Assembly: GCA_013359265.1 (NCBI GenBank)
Contig: JABWCD010000013.1
Span: 1 to 64,000 of the forward strand
Origin: Candidatus Hydrogenedentota bacterium
Lineage (GTDB): Bacteria; Hydrogenedentota; Hydrogenedentia; Hydrogenedentales; SLHB01
Direction: 5' to 3'
Length of the DNA: 64,000 nucleotides
Below the pieces are notes generated by a model, which was given only the letters and a program-made list of their open reading frames with translations, was not told the origin of the DNA and searched no databases. Below are positions 44,342 to 53,924 of the stretch, piece after piece. Numbering within the stretch: the first letter of the stretch is position 1; each line of letters opens with the position of its first letter. A program made the translations under genes and the position numbers.

Positions 44342-46150
44342 ATGAAAACGCATATCAGTCGAATCGTCATTCTGACATTGTGGGGCTTGGCGGCTTTGGG
44401 CGACGTCACGCCGCCGACCGAAGAGTCGGTCCTCGACACGCTGGAGAGAAGTCATCCCCGGCTTATGCTGAGCAATGAGGACCTAGGCAAACTCAAATCG
44501 CGGTACGAGTCCGACGTAGCATTGCAGCGGTATGCTTCGCAGGTAAAGGACGACGCGGACAGGGCGCTTACGAAACCGGCGTTAGCGCACAAGCTGATTG
44601 GGCCTCGACTGCTGTCCGTGAGCAGGGAGTGTCTCGATCGAGTCTATGTGCTGGCATTGGCCTTCCGTTGGACGCAGGACGAACGATACGCGAAGGCCGC
44701 CGAATCGAACTTGCTGGCCGTTTCGGCGTTTCCCGACTGGAACCCTTCGCACTTTCTCGACACGGCAGAAATGTCGCACGCAGTAGGCGTAGGTTACGAC
44801 TGGCTCTACGATTGGCTGAGCGACGAGTCCAAGAAAGTCATCCGCGCGGCGTTGATCGAAAAAGGCATGAAACCCGGCATCGAGGTATACAAGAAGGGAG
44901 GATGGTGGACAATCTCCGAATTCAACTGGAACCAGGTCTGCAACGCCGGGATGATCGTGGGCGCACTGGCGATTGCGGATACAGATCCAGAATTCGCGCA
45001 GTTCATTGTCCCGCGCGCGGTGCGATCGATGCCGAGGGCCTTGCGCGCGTACGATCCCGACGGCGCATGGACGGAGGGGCCGAGTTACTGGCATTACGCG
45101 ACGCGATACACGGCGTACGGTCTGTGTGCACTACAAACGGCGCTTGGGACGGACTTTGGGTTGAGTGACATGCCGGGACTGCGGGCTACGGGACACTTTC
45201 CGTGGTACACGACGGGGCCTGCCGGTCTGTTCCTGAATTACGCCGACAGCGGCGAACGTGCCACGCACAAGCCGATGCCGTGCATGTTTTGGCTCGCACG
45301 GCATTTCAGGGACGCGGCGATCGCCGATGCCGAGCACGCGTTGCTGGCGGATTCGCGCGCGTCAGCAGAGCACATCGTCTGGTATGTGCCGACGTCAGGG
45401 CAGGCATCAACGCCCCGCGATCTGGATCGTTGGTTCAAGAGCACGGTGGATATCATCGTTATGCGCAGCGCGTGGGACGATCCGGACGCGCTGTTCGTCG
45501 GAGTGAAAGGCGGGTACAACCAGGTGAATCACGGGCATCTCGATCTCGGCAACTTCGAGTTGGATGCCTTGGGCGAGCGTTGGGCGCGCGACCTCGGCTC
45601 CGACGATTACAACCTGCCGGGGTATTTCGACAAGAAGAAAGGCGGCAAGCGATGGCTGTATTACCGCAACATCAGCGAAAGCCACAGCGTGCCGCTCGTG
45701 GGCGGCAAGGGACAGGACGAAGCCGCGAAGGTATCGGTGATTGATTTCCAATCGTCGCCGGACGGCGCGCGTGTGTCTCTCGATCTGACGGATGCATACA
45801 AGGATCGTGTGGAAAGTGTGAAGCGCGAGATTGCGTTGACGGACCAGCGGCGCGCAGTTGTTGTGCGGGACCGATTCGATTTGGCCGCGCCTGCCGAATT
45901 GGTTTGGGCAATGACGACGGACGCGGCGATCGAAGTGGGTCAGGACGGCATCGCTGTGCTGACCCTGCGCGACAAAAAGCTGCGCGCACGAATACTGGAA
46001 CCGACGGGAGCGAGTTTTTCAACGGAACCGTGCACGCAAGACCCGCCGCAAAAACAAAACAAGGGCGTGCAGCGGCTCCTAGTTCGCGTCGAGGGCAAGC
46101 CCGGGCCAGCAGAAATATGCGTGCAATTGGTCCCGGCTTGGCCGGATTGA
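44342..46150 (+). CDS. Heparinase II/III-like secreted polysaccharide lyase
   Basis: 602 residues from the ATG at 44342, with a hydrophobic N-terminus (ISRIVILTLWGLAALG). The N-terminal half is an (alpha/alpha) toroid with TISEFNWNQVCNAGMIVGAL and WTEGPSYWHYATRYTAYG, which supply the Asn/His/Tyr type catalytic residues. The C-terminal beta-sandwich has the family motif NQVNHGHLDLGNFELDALG. This is the heparinase II/III (PL12/15/17/21) fold; the substrate could be a sulfated or uronic acid-containing glycan. A ribosome binding site GGGGGT precedes the start. Confidence 0.88.
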   Translation: MKTHISRIVILTLWGLAALGDVTPPTEESVLDTLERSHPRLMLSNEDLGKLKSRYESDVALQRYASQVKDDADRALTKPALAHKLIGPRLLSVSRECLDRVYVLALAFRWTQDERYAKAAESNLLAVSAFPDWNPSHFLDTAEMSHAVGVGYDWLYDWLSDESKKVIRAALIEKGMKPGIEVYKKGGWWTISEFNWNQVCNAGMIVGALAIADTDPEFAQFIVPRAVRSMPRALRAYDPDGAWTEGPSYWHYATRYTAYGLCALQTALGTDFGLSDMPGLRATGHFPWYTTGPAGLFLNYADSGERATHKPMPCMFWLARHFRDAAIADAEHALLADSRASAEHIVWYVPTSGQASTPRDLDRWFKSTVDIIVMRSAWDDPDALFVGVKGGYNQVNHGHLDLGNFELDALGERWARDLGSDDYNLPGYFDKKKGGKRWLYYRNISESHSVPLVGGKGQDEAAKVSVIDFQSSPDGARVSLDLTDAYKDRVESVKREIALTDQRRAVVVRDRFDLAAPAELVWAMTTDAAIEVGQDGIAVLTLRDKKLRARILEPTGASFSTEPCTQDPPQKQNKGVQRLLVRVEGKPGPAEICVQLVPAWPD

Positions 46151-46183
46151 TTTGAATGGCCCCCCGCAGGCGAAGATACGCCG

Positions 46184-46996
46184 CTACGACACACTGATGT
46201 ACGACAGCGTCCCGCCGTAAAACCGTTGCTGGCCTGACGTAGTGCTTAGGAGCAGCGCGCCATCGGCGTCGATTCCGGCGCATCGTCCTTCCGTTTCAAT
46301 ATCGTCGAACGCAATGCGCACGGTTTTGTCCCGAAGCAAACAACGCGTGGACCACGAACGCGAAAGCGCTGGATCGGCAGCCGCCAATGCGTTGAATCGA
46401 GATTCCAACTGCCGCAAGACCGCGATCAGCAGCGCGGTGACATTCGACCTTCGTCTGGTCAGATCGAAGAGGGACGTCGCGGAGTCACGCAGTTCTGCCG
46501 GAGCGGCCGAGGTCGTATTGTTGGCGTTAATGCCGACGCCCAATACAAGCCGCGGCGCCTGCGCCATGCACAGTTCCGGCAAGATGCCGCATATCTTTTG
46601 CAGGCCATGACACACGTCGTTTGGCCAGCGGATGCCGAAGGAGGCATCGGGCGCGAACGATTCCAGCGCGTCGCACACCGCAACGGCCGACGCCAACGCG
46701 TAGCGTGGCCAGGACTCGGGTGAGGTATCGTTGCCGGAAAGGTCGAGCGCGAGGGAAAACGTGAGCGCGCCGGGCGCGGACCACCACACGTTGCTTCCTC
46801 TGCCACGCCCTGCAGTCTGATTCTCGGTGAGCACCAATAGGGGAAGTTTTGTTGATTCGAGCGCAGCCAACTCCATGGCGCGGGTATTGGTGGAATCGAT
46901 CGTCCGATGCAGTTCGGCCTGTCGTACAAACGTTTCGCGCTTGATTCGCGGCAGCGAGAAGACGACGCGCTCGGTGCGTCTGCGCGCGGCGGTCAT
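46184..46996 (-). CDS. birA: Biotin--[carboxylase] ligase (BirA-like, no HTH)
   Basis: A 270-residue protein. Core motifs: TIDSTNTRAMELA, TAGRGRGSNVWWSAPG (biotinyl-AMP binding), IRWPNDVCHGLQKICGILPE with the conserved lysine, and LGVGINAN. It lacks the N-terminal DNA-binding domain of bifunctional BirA, so it is a monofunctional ligase. Its start overlaps the stop of the pyruvate carboxylase gene (ATGA), so enzyme and biotinylating enzyme are co-translated. It would attach biotin to the lysine in that carboxylase's AMKME motif. Confidence 0.93.
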   Translation of the reverse strand: MTAARRRTERVVFSLPRIKRETFVRQAELHRTIDSTNTRAMELAALESTKLPLLVLTENQTAGRGRGSNVWWSAPGALTFSLALDLSGNDTSPESWPRYALASAVAVCDALESFAPDASFGIRWPNDVCHGLQKICGILPELCMAQAPRLVLGVGINANNTTSAAPAELRDSATSLFDLTRRRSNVTALLIAVLRQLESRFNALAAADPALSRSWSTRCLLRDKTVRIAFDDIETEGRCAGIDADGALLLSTTSGQQRFYGGTLSYISVS

Positions 46997-49900
46997 TCCA
47001 GCCGAACGAGCAGATCGCCCGCCTCCATTTGCGTTTTGGGCTTGACCAGGACTTCCGCAATTCGCGCGTTGCGCGGCGAGTACATGGTCATTTCCATTTT
47101 CATCGCTTCCAGCGTGAGCAGCTTTTGTCCCTCAGCGACCTGGTCGCCAACTTGGACCGCGACGTTCACAATCAGCCCCGGCATGGGCGCGGCAATCTGA
47201 TCGGGGTCCGACGGATCGGCTTTGGGGTGCTTCACGATCTCGGATTCGAGCGAGTGATCGATGACGGTCGCATCGCGCGGCTGCCCGTTCAGTTCGAAGA
47301 AGACGGTCCGCTTTCCGTCGGGATGCGGCTCGCCAATGGTGACCAGTTTGACGATCAGGGTCTTGCCGGGCTCGATCTCGAATGCGGTCTCTTCGCCCGG
47401 CTGCAAGCCGTAGAAGAAGACGGGCGTCGGCAGCACGCTTGTATCGGAATACTCCTTCTGATGACGCGCGAAGCCCTCGTACACGCGCGGGTAGAGGAGG
47501 TACGAGAGTACGTCGCGATGGGACGGCTGATTGCCCAGCGTTTTCGAAAGATTTTTTGCCGTTTTCTCGAAGTCGGCGGGCGTCATGCTCTGGCCGGGGC
47601 GCCCCTTGACGGGCTTCTGGCCGCGCAATACGCGTTGCATCAGTTTTTTGGGGAACCCGCCGGGGGGCTGACCAAGTCTGCCGATCATGAGATCGGTGAC
47701 GGACTCGGGGAAGGCCAATTCGCGGTTCGAATCGAGCACATCTTTTGACGTCAAATTGTTCGCGACCATGAAGAGGGCCATGTCGCCCACGACTTTGGAT
47801 GACGGCGTCACCTTCACGATGTCGCCGAAGAGTTGGTTCACTTCGGCGTACATCTGGCAGACTTCGGGCCAACGGTCCGCAACGCCGAGCGCCTGCGCCT
47901 GTGCGTAGAGATTGGTGTACTGACCGCCCGGCATCTCATAGACGTAGACTTCTGACGTCGAGGCCTTCTGTCCAGTCTCGAATGCGGCGTACAACTCGCG
48001 CACGTGTTCCCAGTACGACGCCAATTTGCGCAGGTTGTCCGGTTTGAGGCCGGTCTCGCGTGGTGTAAAGCGCAGCGATTCCACGAGTGAGTCGAGATTG
48101 GCCTGGGAACTCAGACCCGACATTGGGCCACTGGCGGCGTCAGCGATGTCGACGCCCGCATCGGAGGCTTTCAAGATCGATGCCGCCTGCACACCGCTGG
48201 TGTCGTGGGTGTGGAAATGGATCGGAATACTAATTTCTTTTTTCAGGGTACGCACGAGCAGTTCGGCGGCGAACGGCTTACAGAGACCCGCCATGTCCTT
48301 TATGGCGAGGATATGCGCGCCGGCGGCCTCGAGCCTTTTGGCGAGTTTGACATAGTAGTCGAGGCTGTATTTGGATCGCGCGGGATTCGTGATATCGCCG
48401 GTGTAACAAATCGCGACTTCGGCGAGCATGTTCGACTCGCGCACGGCGTCGATCGCGACGCGCAGGTTTGGCTCCCAGTTCAGTGAGTCGAAAATGCGGA
48501 ACAAGTCGATACCCGCCGCGGCGGATTCCTTGCAGAACGCGCGAACAACGTTGTCGGGGTAGCTGGTATAGCCGACGGCGTTCGAGGCGCGCAGCAGCAT
48601 TTGGAACAGAATGTTTGGAATGCGCTGGCGCAGCTCGGCCAAGCGCTGCCAGGGGCACTCGCTCAGGAAGCGCATTGCCGTGTCGAACGTGGCTCCCCCC
48701 CACATTTCGATCGAGAACATTTCCGGGGCGAGCCGCGCGTAGGCGTCGGCGATTTCCCGCATGTCGTAGGTGCGCATGCGCGTCGCGAGCAGAGACTGGT
48801 GCGCATCGCGAAACGTGGTGTCGGTGAGCAGCAGGCGCTTTTGTTTCAGGACCCAATCGCAGAATTTTTCGGGCCCCAGTTCGAGCAGACGCTGGCGCGT
48901 ACCCGGCGGCGGCGGCACGGTTTCGTCGACGCATGGCGGTACGGGCGAATCGCGCCGCGTGGGCACCGGCCGATTCTTGACGACCGGGTGGCCGTTCACG
49001 ATGACGTTGCCGAGATACGTGAGCAATTTCGTTGCGCGATCGCGCGCCGGGGGGAACTGGAAGAGTTGGGGCGTTTCGTCGATGAACCGCGTCGTACACT
49101 CGCCGCGAATGAAGGCGGGGTGTTCGATAAGATTGATCAAGAACGGGATATTCGTCTTAACGCCGCGGATGCGAAATTCCTGCAGGCACCGCTCCATTCG
49201 GCGGGTGGCGTCGGAGAAATGACGCGCCCAGGCGGTGACCTTTACGAGGAGCGAATCGTAATACGGCGTGATCGTCGCGCCAGAAAATGCGGTACCGGCA
49301 TCAAGACGAATACCGAACCCGCCGGCGGAACGATAGTGCGTGACACGGCCGTAATCGGGCACGAACTGGTTCAGCGGGTCTTCAGTCGTAACGCGGCATT
49401 GAAACGCGTAACCGCGAACGGCGACGCTTTCCTGGTTCGGCAGGTAAATGCCGGGATCGGCCAATGTCGCACCCTGCGCGACTAGGATTTGCGCTTTGAC
49501 GATATCGACGCCAGTGGTCACTTCCGTGACGGTGTGCTCGACCTGGATGCGCGGATTGACCTCGATGAAGTAAACCTGGTTTGTGTCCACATCGAGCAAG
49601 AACTCGACGGTACCGGCGCTGACGTAGCCGACGCTGCGGCCTATTGCCAGCGCGGCATTGCACAATTTGTCGCGGACTTCTTCGGGCAGGTTGGGGGCGG
49701 GAGAAATCTCGACGACCTTTTGGTGACGGCGCTGGAGCGAGCAATCGCGTTCGTACAAGTGGACGAGGTTGCCGTGGGAATCGCCGAGCAACTGCACTTC
49801 GAGGTGGCGCGCCCGCGCGACAAATTTCTCGAGGAAGACATCGGAACTGCCGAACGCGGTCAATGCTTCACGTTGGGCCTGCGCCAGGGAATCGGGCAGG

Positions 49901-50454
49901 TCCTTCGCGGACGCCACGACGCGCATGCCCCGGCCACCGCCACCCTTTGCGGCTTTGAGCATGACGGGATAGCCGAGCTTGTCCGCAAGCGCGCGCGCTT
50001 CCTTCAGGTCGCGAATGGGCTTCGAGCCGCCGGACAGGACTTGCACGCCGGCGGCCTTCGCGAGTTCGCGCGCTTCAATTTTGTCGCCGAGGCGCTCGAG
50101 AATGCGCGCGGGCGGGCCAACAAATGCGATACCCGCCTTAACGCAGGCGCGCGCGAGGTCCGGGTTTTCGGATAGAAAGCCGTAGCCGGGGTGAATGGCG
50201 TCGACGCCGCACTGCTTGGCGACGGCGATGATCCCATCGATATCCAGGTAGGCGCGGAGGGGTTCGCCGGGTTTTCCGACGGGATACGACTCGTCGGCTT
50301 TCAGGCGGTGGAGCGCGTACCGGTCTTCGTGTGAGTAGATCGCGACGGTGCGGATGCCCATTTCGTGCGCGGAGCGGAAGACGCGGATCGCGATCTCGCT
50401 CCGGTTCGCGGCAAGCAGTTTCTTGATGGGTTTGTGTTCGCCGTTCTTTTTCAC
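46993..50454 (-). CDS. pyc: Pyruvate carboxylase
   Basis: 1153 residues from a GTG at 50454; 38 further codons of open frame (rich in Arg/Gly) are unlikely. Order: biotin carboxylase (~1-450: KKLLAANRSEIAIRVFRSA, GGGGRGMRV, YFIEVNPRIQVEHTVTE), carboxyltransferase (~520-820: LLLTDTTFRDAHQSLLATRMRTYDM; the metal site HFHTHDTSG) and biotinyl carrier (~1085-1153: LEAMKMEMTMYSPR). It catalyses ATP-dependent carboxylation of pyruvate to oxaloacetate for anaplerosis. It is fused in one chain, the bacterial alpha-4 type. The gene is coupled to birA downstream. Confidence 0.96.
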   Translation of the reverse strand: MKKNGEHKPIKKLLAANRSEIAIRVFRSAHEMGIRTVAIYSHEDRYALHRLKADESYPVGKPGEPLRAYLDIDGIIAVAKQCGVDAIHPGYGFLSENPDLARACVKAGIAFVGPPARILERLGDKIEARELAKAAGVQVLSGGSKPIRDLKEARALADKLGYPVMLKAAKGGGGRGMRVVASAKDLPDSLAQAQREALTAFGSSDVFLEKFVARARHLEVQLLGDSHGNLVHLYERDCSLQRRHQKVVEISPAPNLPEEVRDKLCNAALAIGRSVGYVSAGTVEFLLDVDTNQVYFIEVNPRIQVEHTVTEVTTGVDIVKAQILVAQGATLADPGIYLPNQESVAVRGYAFQCRVTTEDPLNQFVPDYGRVTHYRSAGGFGIRLDAGTAFSGATITPYYDSLLVKVTAWARHFSDATRRMERCLQEFRIRGVKTNIPFLINLIEHPAFIRGECTTRFIDETPQLFQFPPARDRATKLLTYLGNVIVNGHPVVKNRPVPTRRDSPVPPCVDETVPPPPGTRQRLLELGPEKFCDWVLKQKRLLLTDTTFRDAHQSLLATRMRTYDMREIADAYARLAPEMFSIEMWGGATFDTAMRFLSECPWQRLAELRQRIPNILFQMLLRASNAVGYTSYPDNVVRAFCKESAAAGIDLFRIFDSLNWEPNLRVAIDAVRESNMLAEVAICYTGDITNPARSKYSLDYYVKLAKRLEAAGAHILAIKDMAGLCKPFAAELLVRTLKKEISIPIHFHTHDTSGVQAASILKASDAGVDIADAASGPMSGLSSQANLDSLVESLRFTPRETGLKPDNLRKLASYWEHVRELYAAFETGQKASTSEVYVYEMPGGQYTNLYAQAQALGVADRWPEVCQMYAEVNQLFGDIVKVTPSSKVVGDMALFMVANNLTSKDVLDSNRELAFPESVTDLMIGRLGQPPGGFPKKLMQRVLRGQKPVKGRPGQSMTPADFEKTAKNLSKTLGNQPSHRDVLSYLLYPRVYEGFARHQKEYSDTSVLPTPVFFYGLQPGEETAFEIEPGKTLIVKLVTIGEPHPDGKRTVFFELNGQPRDATVIDHSLESEIVKHPKADPSDPDQIAAPMPGLIVNVAVQVGDQVAEGQKLLTLEAMKMEMTMYSPRNARIAEVLVKPKTQMEAGDLLVRLE

Positions 50455-50540
50455 AGTTCGCCCGTCAGGTTTTCGCGCGGCATGATTCCGGTGGGCACCC
50501 CTACCCGCCGTTGCACCTCGACCCCGCCACAACCAACGCC

Positions 50541-50563
50541 CACCGGTGTTGCCGGTGGGCTCA
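50541..50563 (-). terminator. GC-rich hairpin after tRNA-Arg
   Basis: GCCCACCGG and CCGGTGGGC form a perfect 9-bp stem around a 5-base loop, downstream of the tRNA on the minus strand. A run of T/G (gttggttgt) follows rather than a clean T-tract. It may be a terminator or a REP-like dyad. Confidence 0.4.
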
Positions 50564-50580
50564 CTCAAAAGTAGAAATGG

Positions 50581-50653
50581 CGCGCCCGAGACGATTCGAA
50601 CGTCCGACCCCTTGCTCCGGAGGCAAGTGCTCTATCCCCTGAGCTACGGGCGC
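50581..50653 (-). tRNA. tRNA-Arg(CCG)
   Basis: A 73-nt cloverleaf on the minus strand: acceptor GCGCCCG/CGGGCGC, D arm GCTC..GAGC, anticodon arm CTTGC-CTCCGGA-GCAAG with anticodon CCG, and T arm GGACG-TTCGAAT-CGTCT. It reads arginine codon CGG. The 3' CCA is not encoded. The discriminator base is G. Confidence 0.95.
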
Positions 50654-50735
50654 GTATTTTGACTGGAAGCAGGGTAGCACATAGACTGCTAGACTTTCTA
50701 CGCAGCCGGCACGCAGAGACCGGATCGAGTACAGC

Positions 50736-51497
50736 ATGAATCAGTGGTTGATCAGTGTGGCCGAGGAGGCGGGGCGCATCGCCCTGGACTTTCGGCGAGA
50801 CGGGTTTGAATTGAAGACGAAGCCGGACGGATCGCCGGTGACGAGCGCGGACCTCGCGATCGATGCGTTTCTGCACGAAGAGATTTCGGCACAGTTTCCG
50901 GATGACTGTATCTTGTCCGAGGAGTCAGCGGACGCGCCGGGACGATTGAACGCGTCGCGCGTTTGGATCGCGGACCCGATCGACGGGACGGCGCATTTCG
51001 CGGCGAATCGGGACGGGTTCGGGACGCTGGTTGCGTTGTGCATAGACGGCGTCGCAACGGAGTGCGTTGCGCATTTTCCGGCCCTGGCGGTGACGCTGTA
51101 CGCGAAGCTTGGCGAGGGGGCATTCGTGAACGGGCGACGCGTCACGGTCTCGGAATCGGCGGACGATCATCCGATCGTTGCAACGCATGCGCCGCGCTTT
51201 CTTGACCTGCATTCTGCGCCCATCCAGTTCGGGAACAACGCGGTGGCGATATTCAAGGTGGTGACCGGCGAGATTGACGGTTGCGTCGCGACGACTTCAG
51301 CAACCACGGGCGAGCACGATTACGCATGGGCGAGTTGCGCCGTGGAAGCGGCCGGCGGGAAGCTGACAGACGTTAATGGAGCGCCGTTGCGCTACAACAA
51401 GCCAGTGCGAAAAATGCCGACGGTGCTGGTGTGCAGCAATGGGAGAATTCACGAGGGGTTACGACGGCGGGTGGCGAAAATTGCGTTCGTTGAGTGA
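50736..51497 (+). CDS. Inositol-monophosphatase-family protein (CysQ/SuhB-like)
   Basis: A 253-residue protein. Metal-site motifs: LSEESAD (~residues 60-66), [13 protein letters not shown] (DPIDGT ~82-87) and [17 protein letters not shown] near the C-terminus. These define the Li-sensitive inositol monophosphatase / 3'-phosphoadenosine phosphatase family. Length and motif spacing do not separate IMPase, HisN or CysQ, so the substrate is unresolved. It is divergent from the tRNA gene and not in an obvious operon. Confidence 0.88.
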   Translation: MNQWLISVAEEAGRIALDFRRDGFELKTKPDGSPVTSADLAIDAFLHEEISAQFPDDCILSEESADAPGRLNASRVWIADPIDGTAHFAANRDGFGTLVALCIDGVATECVAHFPALAVTLYAKLGEGAFVNGRRVTVSESADDHPIVATHAPRFLDLHSAPIQFGNNAVAIFKVVTGEIDGCVATTSATTGEHDYAWASCAVEAAGGKLTDVNGAPLRYNKPVRKMPTVLVCSNGRIHEGLRRRVAKIAFVE

Positions 51498-51502
51498 AGG
51501 AA

Positions 51503-51650
51503 AGGACGGAGAGGACCAATAGGACCAATAGGACGGATAGGACCAATAGGACGGGAACGACCAATAGGACGGGAAGGACCAATAGGACGGATAGGACCAA
51601 TAGGACCAATAGGACCGAAAGGACTAATAGGACGGAAAGGACTAATAGGG
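51503..51650 (+). repeat. 9-bp-period GGAC minisatellite, locus 3 (~16 units)
   Basis: Roughly sixteen 9-mers of the form aggaccaat / aggacggat / aggacggga, with GGAC recurring every nine bases. The antisense reading is a Val-Leu-rich spurious frame. The period and GGAC core are the same as in loci 24080 and 44074. The rest of 51498-51841 (about 190 bp to the convergent aldo/keto reductase gene) shows nothing else. Confidence 0.9.
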
Positions 51651-51841
51651 CTTACTCGTGAGTATTTCTCACCGCACCGCAGGATTTCGCACTCACTGCG
51701 GTGTCGTGGGGCGGGTAGAAATGCGGGCTAAAGAGCTTACACGAGGAGTGCATTTTGGGGGATATTCTCAGTAGATTCGATGGAAAGGGCGGACGACAAT
51801 CACCGGATAGGCGAACGGGTCGGCGACTGGGCCTTTTGGGA

Positions 51842-53008
51842 TCAGTCTTCTTGGAGCCTTTTTCGTTCCGCGCCTTGGAGTAGATCGTGGGTCTCGGCCA
51901 GTAGCGCGGGGATTCGTGTGCGGTGGGGTGAGCGGTTGAGGCAGTCGCGCAGATCGAGTTCGCCCAGTTTGTCGGCCTTGTTTCCCGGGAACCAATGGTC
52001 GCCATGGCCGAGCAGGTTGTAGCGCATTTTTCCGTATTCGACCATGTCGAACGCGAGCGCGAGATTGCGCAAGCGAAGAATCCACGGGATATTGATTTCG
52101 CCGGGCGTTTGATCCCATGACGGCAGACCGACGTGCCAGGTGTTCAGCCATTCCTTCCCGAGTACGCGCTCCATCTCCGAATCGAGGATTTCCGCGATGG
52201 GGGCCGATATCTCGGCGGCACGATCGGATAGTTCGGCGGTCTTCAGGTGAATATCGAAGTCGCCGGGTTTCGACGCACCACAACTGAGGGTGTGAACTTC
52301 CGGGCGCGCGAGACAAAACAGACCGTTGAAGACCATCGGGTGATAGGGCGCGGTCAAGTCGGCAAGGCGCCTGCTTTCCCTGTACAGCAATCCGCCTTTG
52401 TCGTTGGGGCTGATAATGAAAACGCCCATGTCTCGCTTGGCGGCTTCGAGCACGGCGGGCCAGTTGTCCTGAAAGACGTAGTACCAGTGCAGGTTGACGT
52501 ACTCGAAGCAGTCGAGTTGGATTGTCTTGACGATGCATTCGGTTGACGCGTGCGTCGAGAAGCCGATATGCCGCACGCGGCCTTCCTTCTTCCAGCGGAA
52601 GGCGGTATCGAGGCAGGCTTTGGTGTGCTCGAAGATCGTGTCATTGTTGACGCCATGAAAGGCGAATAGATCGATGTAGTCGAGCTTCAGCAGTCCCATC
52701 GAGTAGTTGAAGATTTCTTCGAACTGTTTCGGATCGGCGGTGGGCCCGACTTTGGTTTGGACAATGATTTCCTCGCGCGGCAACTGGGGCAGGATATTGC
52801 CGAGTTGCTTTTCACTGGTGCCATAGCCGCGGGCGGTCTCGAAGTGATTGATGCCGAGATTGAAGGCGCGACGGATGGTCGCTTCGAGGTTTTGCTGGTT
52901 CTCGGCGGTGTAGTCGTCGTTGCTGTTCCATGACTGCTGAAAGCGCATGCCGCCGCAGCTAATGACAGGAATCTCGATTTCGGTTTTGCCGAAGCGGCGG
53001 TACTTCAT
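51842..53008 (-). CDS. Aldo/keto reductase with C-terminal extension
   Basis: 388 residues from the ATG at 53008, with GGGGGAGG upstream. The TIM-barrel core (residues ~1-270) has RFGKTEIEIPVISCGGMRF, INHFETARGYGTSEKQLG with catalytic Asp position replaced by Glu (FETARGYG) and the Tyr kept, LDYIDLFAFHGVN with catalytic His, and HIGFSTHAS. A ~110-residue C-terminal helical domain is extra; no CxxC iron-sulfur motif is visible in it. It probably acts as an NADP-dependent carbonyl reductase, substrate unknown. It lies 18 bp after the rhodanese gene on the same strand. Confidence 0.9.
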   Translation of the reverse strand: MKYRRFGKTEIEIPVISCGGMRFQQSWNSNDDYTAENQQNLEATIRRAFNLGINHFETARGYGTSEKQLGNILPQLPREEIIVQTKVGPTADPKQFEEIFNYSMGLLKLDYIDLFAFHGVNNDTIFEHTKACLDTAFRWKKEGRVRHIGFSTHASTECIVKTIQLDCFEYVNLHWYYVFQDNWPAVLEAAKRDMGVFIISPNDKGGLLYRESRRLADLTAPYHPMVFNGLFCLARPEVHTLSCGASKPGDFDIHLKTAELSDRAAEISAPIAEILDSEMERVLGKEWLNTWHVGLPSWDQTPGEINIPWILRLRNLALAFDMVEYGKMRYNLLGHGDHWFPGNKADKLGELDLRDCLNRSPHRTRIPALLAETHDLLQGAERKRLQED

Positions 53009-53026
53009 GGCCTCCCCCACACTGAG

Positions 53027-53884
53027 CTACTTGCCGGTTTCCACCGGGCGGCCGCCGGAGGCGGTCCATTCCGCCATCGAGCCGTCATACATCGAGACGT
53101 TCTCGTATCCGAGCAGGCGCAGTACGAGATAGGCCGCGCTCGCGGAGCGGCCCGTGTTGCAGTAAGTGACGACCGGCGCGCCCTTCTGCACACCGCTGGA
53201 CTTAGCGATCTCCTGCAGTTCCTCCCACGACTTCAGCGCCGTGCTTTCGGCCACGCACGTGTCTACGGGCAGGTTTACGGCGCCGGGGATGTGGCCTGCT
53301 GCTTTCACGACGTCGGTTTTCTTGTCGCCGCGAAAGTAATCGGCGCCGCGAGCGTCAACAAGCGTGCCCTTCTTGTCCTTAATCAAAAGGTCCACATTGG
53401 CAGCGGTGGCGAGGCGGTCTTCGCGAACTGTCATTTCCGGGAGTTCAATCGGCGCCGCCTTCGATTCGCCGGTCTCGGTTTTTCGACCTTCGGCAGTCCA
53501 TTTCGCGAAGCCGCCGTCCAGTACGGCGACGTTCTGGTAGCCGACGTATTCGAGAATCCAGAACAGGCGCGCGACACTACTCAGGTCGCTCGGCGTATCC
53601 ATCGCGCTATACACGACAATGCGTTTTGCGGGATCGATCCCCGCGCCGCCGAGCATGCGGCGCACGGCATCCAGCGGTTTGAGCAAACCCGCCACCCCAT
53701 CGCGGGTTTCGGAGAGCGTAGCAACATCGAGGTGCAGCGCCCCGGGAATGTGTGCCGCGGCGTACGCATCCGCCGGGCGGGCATCGACGAGCAGGGCGTT
53801 ATTCAGGCGGTCGACGTCCGCGGTCGATACGAGCAGGCTGGATTGCGCGGCGCCACACAGAACGGCCGTCACAACGAACACCAT
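53027..53884 (-). CDS. Exported tandem-rhodanese sulfurtransferase
   Basis: 285 residues from the ATG at 53884 (GGAGAGAG upstream), with a short hydrophobic signal (VFVVTAVLCGAAQSS). Two rhodanese domains follow. The first is inactive: the loop reads VVYSAMDT with Ser where the catalytic Cys belongs. The second has the active loop VVTYCNTGRSAS. This is the usual layout of thiosulfate/mercaptopyruvate sulfurtransferases. It would act in the periplasm. It sits between the YceI and aldo/keto reductase genes, 40 bp after YceI, and is likely co-transcribed. Confidence 0.93.
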   Translation of the reverse strand: MVFVVTAVLCGAAQSSLLVSTADVDRLNNALLVDARPADAYAAAHIPGALHLDVATLSETRDGVAGLLKPLDAVRRMLGGAGIDPAKRIVVYSAMDTPSDLSSVARLFWILEYVGYQNVAVLDGGFAKWTAEGRKTETGESKAAPIELPEMTVREDRLATAANVDLLIKDKKGTLVDARGADYFRGDKKTDVVKAAGHIPGAVNLPVDTCVAESTALKSWEELQEIAKSSGVQKGAPVVTYCNTGRSASAAYLVLRLLGYENVSMYDGSMAEWTASGGRPVETGK

Positions 53885-53924
53885 GCTTGCTCTCTCCACG
53901 ATGCCGGGCGTTTGCCGGATGCCG

